Shown: positions 7,592 to 13,763 of the stretch, piece by piece
Layout of the letters: the number at the start of each line of letters is the position of its first letter
Numbering within the stretch: the stretch's first letter is position 1
Origin: Prevotella sp. UBA7764
GTDB taxonomy: Bacteria > Bacteroidota > Bacteroidia > Bacteroidales > Bacteroidaceae
DNA length: 13,763 nucleotides
Reading direction: 5' to 3'
Assembly (NCBI GenBank): GCA_002481295.1
Contig: DLDU01000037.1
Span: 33,753-47,515 of the forward strand
Program-made: the position numbers and the translations under genes
The notes under the pieces: model-generated
What the model saw: only the letters and a program-made list of their open reading frames with translations
The model's database searches: none
What the model was told of the DNA's origin: nothing

Positions 7592-8731
7592 TTAAAGATT
7601 GTTCATTGCCTCCACAGCCTTGTGGCCTGCATCGGCCATGGTCGTTGCCACAATGAAATGGGAATTCTGCAACAGACGACGTCCCTCCTCGGCATTGGTA
7701 CCTGTCAGACGGATGACGATCGGCATGTCGGTTTTGATACTCTTGAAAGCCTCTAAGAGTCCTTTCGCCACATCGTCGCATCGGGTGATGCCTCCGAAGA
7801 TGTTGATCAGAATCACTTTTACGTGCTGATCGCTCATCAACAGATTCATAGCATCTACAATCTTCTCAGGGTTAGAACTGCCACCGATGTCCAGAAAGTT
7901 GGCAGGATTGCCGCCATAGAGCTTGATCATGTCCATAGTAGCCATAGCCAATCCGGCACCGTTGACCATGCAACCGATATTACCTCCCAAGTTGACATAG
8001 CTGAAACCCTTGGACTTAGCATAGAGCTCTTTCTTCTCATCTTCCGTAGGCTCATTAAGTTCAGCCACATCAGAATGACGGTAAAGCGCATTATTGTCGA
8101 AAGTCATCTTGGCATCGATAGCTTTCAGTTGTCCCTCCTTTGTCAATACGAGCGGATTGATCTCTGCCAAAGAAGCGTCTTTCTCAATAAAGAGGCGATA
8201 GAGATTCTTGAAAAGTGGAATAGCCTGCTTTACCACTGCTTTATCATCAAACAACTTGTAAGCAGCAGCACGAGCCTGGAAATCAGCCATGCCGATAAGC
8301 GGGTCGATCACTATCTTCTCGATCTTCTCTGGTGTTTCCTTGGCAACCTGCTCGATATCCATACCTCCGGCACGAGACAGCATCATCAAAGGAGACTTGC
8401 TCTTACGGTCGATCAGAATGCTGACGTAATACTCTTTGTCTATGTTCACAGCCTCTGTGACGAGCACACGGTCAACAACGTATCCCTTGATGGTCATCCC
8501 AAGGATGTCGGATGACACCTTGCGCACCTCTTCTTCCGAAGCTGCGAGCTTCACGCCGCCGGCCTTTCCGCGCCCACCAGTGTGTACTTGCGCCTTGACT
8601 ACAACTCTCCCGGAGCCTAATTGATGATAAGCGTCAACACATTCATCAACGCTACGGCACAAAATAGGACTGTCTACGGGCAAACCATACTGAGCAAAGA
8701 ACTCCTTTGCCTGATATTCGTGTACCTTCAT
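7592..8731 (-). CDS. sucC: Succinyl-CoA synthetase beta subunit (ADP/GDP-forming)
   Basis: This 379-residue protein is the nucleotide-binding subunit of succinyl-CoA synthetase. It starts [19 protein letters not shown], the standard beta-subunit start of the ATP-grasp domain, followed by [20 protein letters not shown] (43-62) with the phosphate-binding glycine-rich loop. Later come EINPLVL (metal/nucleotide site), the ligase-domain [15 protein letters not shown] and the NFLDIGGSS segment that forms the subunit interface. The length is close to that of E. coli SucC. Nucleotide preference (ATP or GTP) cannot be judged safely by eye. It is first in a two-gene operon with sucD, and its promoter region at 8761-8795 has a duplicated box. 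Confidence 0.98.
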   Translation of the reverse strand: MKVHEYQAKEFFAQYGLPVDSPILCRSVDECVDAYHQLGSGRVVVKAQVHTGGRGKAGGVKLAASEEEVRKVSSDILGMTIKGYVVDRVLVTEAVNIDKEYYVSILIDRKSKSPLMMLSRAGGMDIEQVAKETPEKIEKIVIDPLIGMADFQARAAAYKLFDDKAVVKQAIPLFKNLYRLFIEKDASLAEINPLVLTKEGQLKAIDAKMTFDNNALYRHSDVAELNEPTEDEKKELYAKSKGFSYVNLGGNIGCMVNGAGLAMATMDMIKLYGGNPANFLDIGGSSNPEKIVDAMNLLMSDQHVKVILINIFGGITRCDDVAKGLLEAFKSIKTDMPIVIRLTGTNAEEGRRLLQNSHFIVATTMADAGHKAVEAMNNL

Positions 8732-8760
8732 AATATATTAGTTAATGAATTAACAGGTCA

Positions 8761-8791
8761 CAAAATTAGTGAATTCCTTGAAAAGCACAAA
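8761..8791 (-). promoter_or_regulatory. Bacteroidota promoter for sucCD, with a duplicated -7 box
   Basis: On the minus strand TAATTTTG (complement of 8761-8768) is an exact -7 box, with TTTG (complement of 8788-8791) 19 nt upstream as -33. The predicted start is near 8754, giving a leader of about 22 nt before the sucC ATG. The decamer CACAAAATTA occurs twice on the plus strand (8759-8768 and 8786-8795), so a second -7-like box overlaps the -33 box of the first. Confidence 0.7.
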
Positions 8792-8868
8792 ATTATCAAC
8801 CACTTTTTTTCCAATTAAACATAAACAGAGCTAATATTGTAGAAAATATTAATTTCTTATACACATCA

Positions 8869-9429
8869 TCAACGCTTCCATACAGCTCCAAGCATGGCCG
8901 CTCCTCCGAAGTGGAGGCTTTGCAGTAGGGGCAGACGATCCTTTGTGACACCTCCGAGAGCCACCACCTTTGAGTCGATGATGTCTTCTGCAGCAGCCTT
9001 CTGAAGTTCCGCAAGCGAGAACTGAGAGCGATAGCCCTGTTTAGAAATACTGTCGAAGACTGGACTCAGAAACACATAGTCCACCTTCGGCTTGCGCAGC
9101 TCCACTTCATTGAGCGAATGACATGAGCACGACAAACTCAGCCCGGCACTCGTGGCGCAGTCCGGGACCGTGGGATTACGGTGGTTGAGATGCAGCCCTC
9201 CCACACGATACTCCTCACACAGCTCATGATGGTCGTGGAGGACGAGACGAGGATAGCACCAGGTTGGTATCGTGTTGAGAAGACGGCACAAGTCGTCGGC
9301 CGAAGCCTCTGGCTTGCGCACATGCACCCGCCAAAAGCCACCCTCAGAGAGCAGGGCGGCAATGCGCTCACCCTCGCCAGGCAAGAAACGGGGCGAGGTG
9401 ATGGCAATAAGGCGTAGAGGGGTCGTCAT
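8869..9429 (-). CDS. Second ThiE/TenI-like thiamin phosphate synthase paralogue
   Basis: This 186-residue TIM-barrel protein is clearly related to ThiE and TenI. It has LIAITSPRF at the first strand, FWRVHVRKP (32-40), LVLHDHHEL (62-70), GGLHLNHR (77-84), DYVFLSPVFDSISKQGY (117-133) and the phosphate-binding VVALGGVTKDR (155-165). It is shorter than the ThiE encoded at 11793 and differs at key places. Where ThiE has QLRxK this has HVRKP, and the GPxxxTxTK segment that holds the pyrophosphate-side lysine is replaced by SPVFDSISKQG. The catalytic histidine of Bacillus TenI (FGHVFE) is a serine here. True synthase activity is therefore doubtful. A TenI-like thiazole tautomerase or a divergent role is as likely. 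Its ATG overlaps the thi4 stop by 4 nt (ATGA), so translation is probably coupled to that of thi4. It is the last gene of the thiamin operon, and no clear terminator follows. Confidence 0.85.
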   Translation of the reverse strand: MTTPLRLIAITSPRFLPGEGERIAALLSEGGFWRVHVRKPEASADDLCRLLNTIPTWCYPRLVLHDHHELCEEYRVGGLHLNHRNPTVPDCATSAGLSLSCSCHSLNEVELRKPKVDYVFLSPVFDSISKQGYRSQFSLAELQKAAAEDIIDSKVVALGGVTKDRLPLLQSLHFGGAAMLGAVWKR

Positions 9430-10199
9430 CCTTTCAGACAGGCAATGAGCTGTTCGGCTACCTTCTTACCCGACATGAGCATGCCACCGAAGATAGGTCC
9501 CATGCGTGGTGTACCCGACACGGCTGAGGAAGCCATGCCACAGACATACAATCCCGGATAGATTTCTTTGGTACCGGCTACCACCTCACGCTCACCCTCG
9601 ATCACATCCAGTGAGCGCTCGCCGGCGACTGCACCCGTGGGAGTGTCGAGTCGAATGCCGTTCTTACGGGCTACCACTTTGCTGATCTCGCTGTCGTGTC
9701 CCGTGCCGTCGATGACATATTTCGCCAATACATTGAGCGGGTCTACGTGCAGTCCTTCGCGCAGCACTGGTGTCCAGTTAACCACCACGCCGCTGACGCG
9801 ATTGTCCTTGAAGATGACATCCTCCACAGAATAGCAGTTGAAGAGGGTTGCTCCGGCATGGACAGCATGATAGAGCAGTGATGAGGTGCTCTCGATGGAG
9901 TCGACTGTGAACAGATTCTCTTCAAACGGCTCGTAGCGTATATCGAACTCGCGGATGATGTCCATGGCCTCTTGCTGGATGACCACTTGGTTGAACATCA
10001 TAGCACCACCCCACATGCCACCGCCCGGCGAGAGCTTGCGGTCGAAGAGTGCCACACGCAGTCCTGCCTTGGCAAGATAGTAAGCGGCGACAATGCCGGA
10101 AGGACCACCACCCACGATGGCTACATCGAGTTGAAGATTCTTTTCCAGTTTGTTGAAATAGGTCTGAATGATACCTTTTGAAATTTCTGTCTCAATCAT
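9426..10199 (-). CDS. thi4: Thi4-type ADP-thiazole synthase, probably sulfide-dependent
   Basis: This enzyme builds the thiazole half of thiamin as ADP-thiazole from NAD, glycine and sulfur. I place the start at 10199 (257 residues, MIETEISKGI), because an upstream extension to 10268 would run into thiC and matches nothing in the family. Visible are the dinucleotide-binding VAIVGGGPSG (26-35) with D53, the PGGGMWGGAMMFNQVV segment (58-73), VDPLNVLAKYVIDGTGHD (152-169) and PRMGPIFGGMLMSGKK (231-246). Yeast Thi4 donates sulfur from a cysteine within the segment after GHD. Here that segment is SEISKVVARK, without cysteine; the protein's only cysteines are C122, C220 and C254. This points to the archaeal/bacterial kind that uses free sulfide and turns over repeatedly. 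It sits 19 nt after thiC and overlaps the next gene by ATGA. It takes the place of ThiG, ThiS, ThiF and ThiH, which are absent here. Confidence 0.93.
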   Translation of the reverse strand: MIETEISKGIIQTYFNKLEKNLQLDVAIVGGGPSGIVAAYYLAKAGLRVALFDRKLSPGGGMWGGAMMFNQVVIQQEAMDIIREFDIRYEPFEENLFTVDSIESTSSLLYHAVHAGATLFNCYSVEDVIFKDNRVSGVVVNWTPVLREGLHVDPLNVLAKYVIDGTGHDSEISKVVARKNGIRLDTPTGAVAGERSLDVIEGEREVVAGTKEIYPGLYVCGMASSAVSGTPRMGPIFGGMLMSGKKVAEQLIACLKG

Positions 10200-10218
10200 A
10201 ATGGTTGATGTTTTTTGG

Positions 10219-12418
<2,200 letters not shown>

Positions 12419-12422
<4 letters not shown>

Positions 12423-13243
12423 GGCTGGATGATAAGTTTTTGTGGGTGAAAAAAATGGTTGAGCGGGCCGTGGCCATGGCCTGTCGTCACCTCAGCCCCG
12501 GCCTTGATCGCTTGGCTCAGGTATCGTTTACCCTTGTCCACAGCGCAGACAAGGTCCAGTCCCCTTGCGAGATAAGCCGTGATGGCGGCGGAGAGCGTAC
12601 ATCCTGTACCATGCGTGTTGGACGTGGTAATGGTCTGAGCACTAAAGGACTTGACCATGCCTGTCTGTGTGAAGAGCCAGTCTGTCTTTGTCTTGCCGTC
12701 GGCATGTCCGCCCTTGATGAGAACAGCTTGGCAGCCCATGTCAAGGATGTGGCGTGCCGCCATGTGGATGTCGCCGGTAGACCGGATGTTCATGCTAGCC
12801 AAAGTTTCTGCTTCAGGAAGATTAGGGGTGAGCAGGCTGGCAAGCGGGATGAGCCGGTCGACAAGCATCTGCAGCGTACCTTGCCGCATGAGTGAGTCGC
12901 CAGAGGTGGCCACGATGATAGGGTCCACGACAAGAGGCACGCGGGGATAGGACGCGAGGATGTCCGCAATGGCAGCGACCACTTCGGCATTGCCGAGCAT
13001 ACCCGTCTTGATGGCAGAAGGACGTATGTCGCACATGACGGCGCGCAATTGTCGCGCCACCAAATCTGCGGACATATCCTCCACACTGCGCACCCCTGTA
13101 GTGTCTTGGGCGGTGACGGCGGTGACTACGCTACAAGCATAGCACCCTAAGGCCGACATCGTCTTGATATCAGCTTGCAGCCCGGCTCCTCCACAGCTGT
13201 CAGAGCCTGCTATCGTTAATGTAGAAACGTATTTACTGCACAT
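12419..13243 (-). CDS. thiD: Hydroxymethylpyrimidine / phosphomethylpyrimidine kinase
   Basis: This 274-residue kinase of the ribokinase fold phosphorylates HMP and HMP-P to HMP-PP for ThiE. Motifs are LTIAGSDSCGGAGLQADIKT (9-28) for HMP binding, TAVTAQDTTGV (41-51), AIKTGMLG (78-85), VVDPIIVATSGDSL (105-118), LTPNLPEAETL (138-148), VLIKGGH (174-180) and the catalytic anion-hole NTHGTGCTLSAAI (209-221). The C-terminal GHGHGPLNHF (255-264) is typical of stand-alone ThiD. It is the first gene of the thiamin operon, 88 nt below the TPP aptamer, and its start is preceded by GAGGT (complement of 13253-13257) at 9-nt spacing. That site is hidden in a hairpin in one of two alternative leader folds. 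Confidence 0.97.
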
Positions 13244-13316
13244 CTTAACTGTACCTCACTCTGATTTTCTTCTATCTAACTATACGATCAGAGAGGTGCA
13301 CAGCCAAGCTGTGACC
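13244..13316 (-). promoter_or_regulatory. Putative expression platform of the TPP riboswitch
   Basis: Two competing hairpins can be drawn in the leader between aptamer and thiD. Hairpin A (13295-13316) has a perfect 6-bp core CACAGC/GCTGTG with a 3-nt loop, plus 3 outer pairs beyond a 1-nt bulge. Hairpin B pairs 13287-13297 with 13253-13265: ATCAGAG with CTCTGAT over 7 bp, then AGGT with ACCT beyond a 2-nt bulge. B's downstream arm contains the only Shine-Dalgarno-like sequence before thiD (GAGGT, complement of 13253-13257). A and B share 13295-13297, so they cannot form together: A would leave the site free and B would hide it. There is no T-run after B, so control of translation is more likely than termination. 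Confidence 0.55.
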
Positions 13317-13330
13317 AATGGAAAATACTG

Positions 13331-13425
13331 GCAACTTCCTACGGCAGCATTACCTGCATCAGGTTCACGGGTATCATCTCAGCTTTGCCTTGTCGCCACA
13401 GGTGACACGGCTCCGCACCCCTCTG
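13331..13425 (-). ncRNA. TPP (thiamin pyrophosphate) riboswitch aptamer, THI element
   Basis: The complement of this stretch has the conserved THI-box order: GGGGTGC at the 5' side (13421-13415), a variable P3 stem-loop, CTGAGA (13382-13377), TACCC (13373-13369) pairing with the initial GGGG to form P2, then GAACCTGATGCAGGTAATGC and CGTAGGAAG at the 3' side. The last motif has one G fewer than the usual GUAGGGAA, and I could not draw a strong closing P1 helix by eye. The aptamer lies directly upstream of thiD and would sense thiamin pyrophosphate, the end product of the pathway, and turn the operon down when it is plentiful. Confidence 0.93.
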
Positions 13426-13498
13426 ACGAGCATTTCTGCCCGTCATCTTTCAGTATGCATCAGAGACATTTTTTGCCCCCTTTGCTTTTAGTCGTGTG

Positions 13499-13506
13499 CA
13501 AAAATA
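13499..13506 (-). promoter_or_regulatory. -7 promoter box of the thiamin operon
   Basis: The complement reads TATTTTTG, an exact TAnnTTTG match, about 75 nt upstream of the aptamer. The transcript would begin near 13491, giving a leader of about 250 nt that contains the whole riboswitch. No TTTG is present 19-21 nt further upstream. Confidence 0.5.
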
Positions 13507-13763
13507 TAAATTTATAACAAGAAAAAAGCGAATACACCGAATAATTATATCATTTTAACCCTTTCACTGCAACAAAAAGCTATTCTTTACACACCTATAT
13601 CCTATCACTAACAACAGAAATAATTTCTACAAAAACACTTCCGCGACAACTTGTATTCCAGAGAAAGGAAAATAAAAAAAAGCAAGCAGCAAAACGCCCC
13701 AAAAGAGCTTTAAAAGTGAGAAATCAGTGATTTCTTTATGTCATCTCAGTGGTTTTAGCTCAT
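13507..13763. other. AT-rich intergenic stretch, no gene seen
   Basis: I find no coding region, tRNA or known RNA here. It is A-rich, with runs such as GAAAAAAGCG and AATAAAAAAA, and belongs to the upstream flank of the thiamin operon. Its only clear structure is a near-perfect palindrome at 13719-13735 (AGAAATCA, one central G, TGATTTCT). The neighbouring gene lies beyond the window. Confidence 0.6.

Noticed and set aside
7823..8515. Open frame of 230 codons on the plus strand within sucC
   Set aside because: It lies antisense to a fully recognisable sucC and shows no family features.
8832..8851. Hairpin TAATATT/AATATTA as terminator of the thiamin operon
   Set aside because: The stem is only A-T pairs and no T-run follows on the minus strand; too weak to call.
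13164..13517. Open frame on the plus strand over the thiD start and leader
   Set aside because: It lies across the riboswitch and promoter on the opposite strand; the conserved THI element explains the sequence.

Overview
The window looks like a chromosomal housekeeping segment of a Bacteroidota bacterium, most likely Prevotellaceae (Prevotella or a close genus). Three things suggest this. The upstream regions carry the Bacteroidota promoter signature (-7 box TAnnTTTG, in two places with TTTG about 19-20 nt upstream). An Omp85 protein carries a lipoprotein signal, as in Bacteroidota TamL. HisB is a bifunctional phosphatase-dehydratase with a Bacteroides-like metal loop. I saw no mobile element, CRISPR array, tRNA or rRNA.

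Layout. (1) 1-173, minus: the 5' end of rpmB (ribosomal protein L28), cut by the window edge, with a good promoter. (2) 441-1256, plus: a metallo-beta-lactamase-fold hydrolase of the YycJ/WalJ type, convergent with (3) 1284-3524, minus: a TamL-like Omp85 lipoprotein that starts at TTG. (4) Divergent from tamL, 3627-6519, plus: a probable three-gene operon of a SpoU/TrmH RNA methyltransferase whose mRNA looks leaderless, an unrecognised six-helix membrane protein, and bifunctional hisB. It closes with a perfect 15-bp terminator hairpin at 6534-6571. (5) 6694-8731, minus: the sucCD operon for succinyl-CoA synthetase. (6) 8869-13243, minus: a thiamin operon, transcribed thiD-thiE-thiC-thi4-thiE2, under a TPP riboswitch (about 13331-13425) and its own promoter. 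(7) 13507-13763: AT-rich, no gene seen.

The thiamin operon is the most distinctive part. ThiC makes HMP-P and ThiD phosphorylates it. A Thi4-type ADP-thiazole synthase stands where bacteria usually have ThiG with ThiS, ThiF and ThiH, none of which is in the window. ThiE joins the two halves. A second, divergent ThiE/TenI-like protein closes the operon. This Thi4 has no cysteine in the segment where yeast Thi4 carries its sacrificial sulfur donor, which suggests a multi-turnover, sulfide-using enzyme suited to an anaerobe. Below the riboswitch, two mutually exclusive hairpins, one of which hides the thiD ribosome binding site, look like a translational switch. Nothing here is a clearly new system; the items worth a second look are the composition and control of the thiamin operon, the leaderless methyltransferase transcript, the zinc-less HisB phosphatase domain and the uncharacterised membrane protein.
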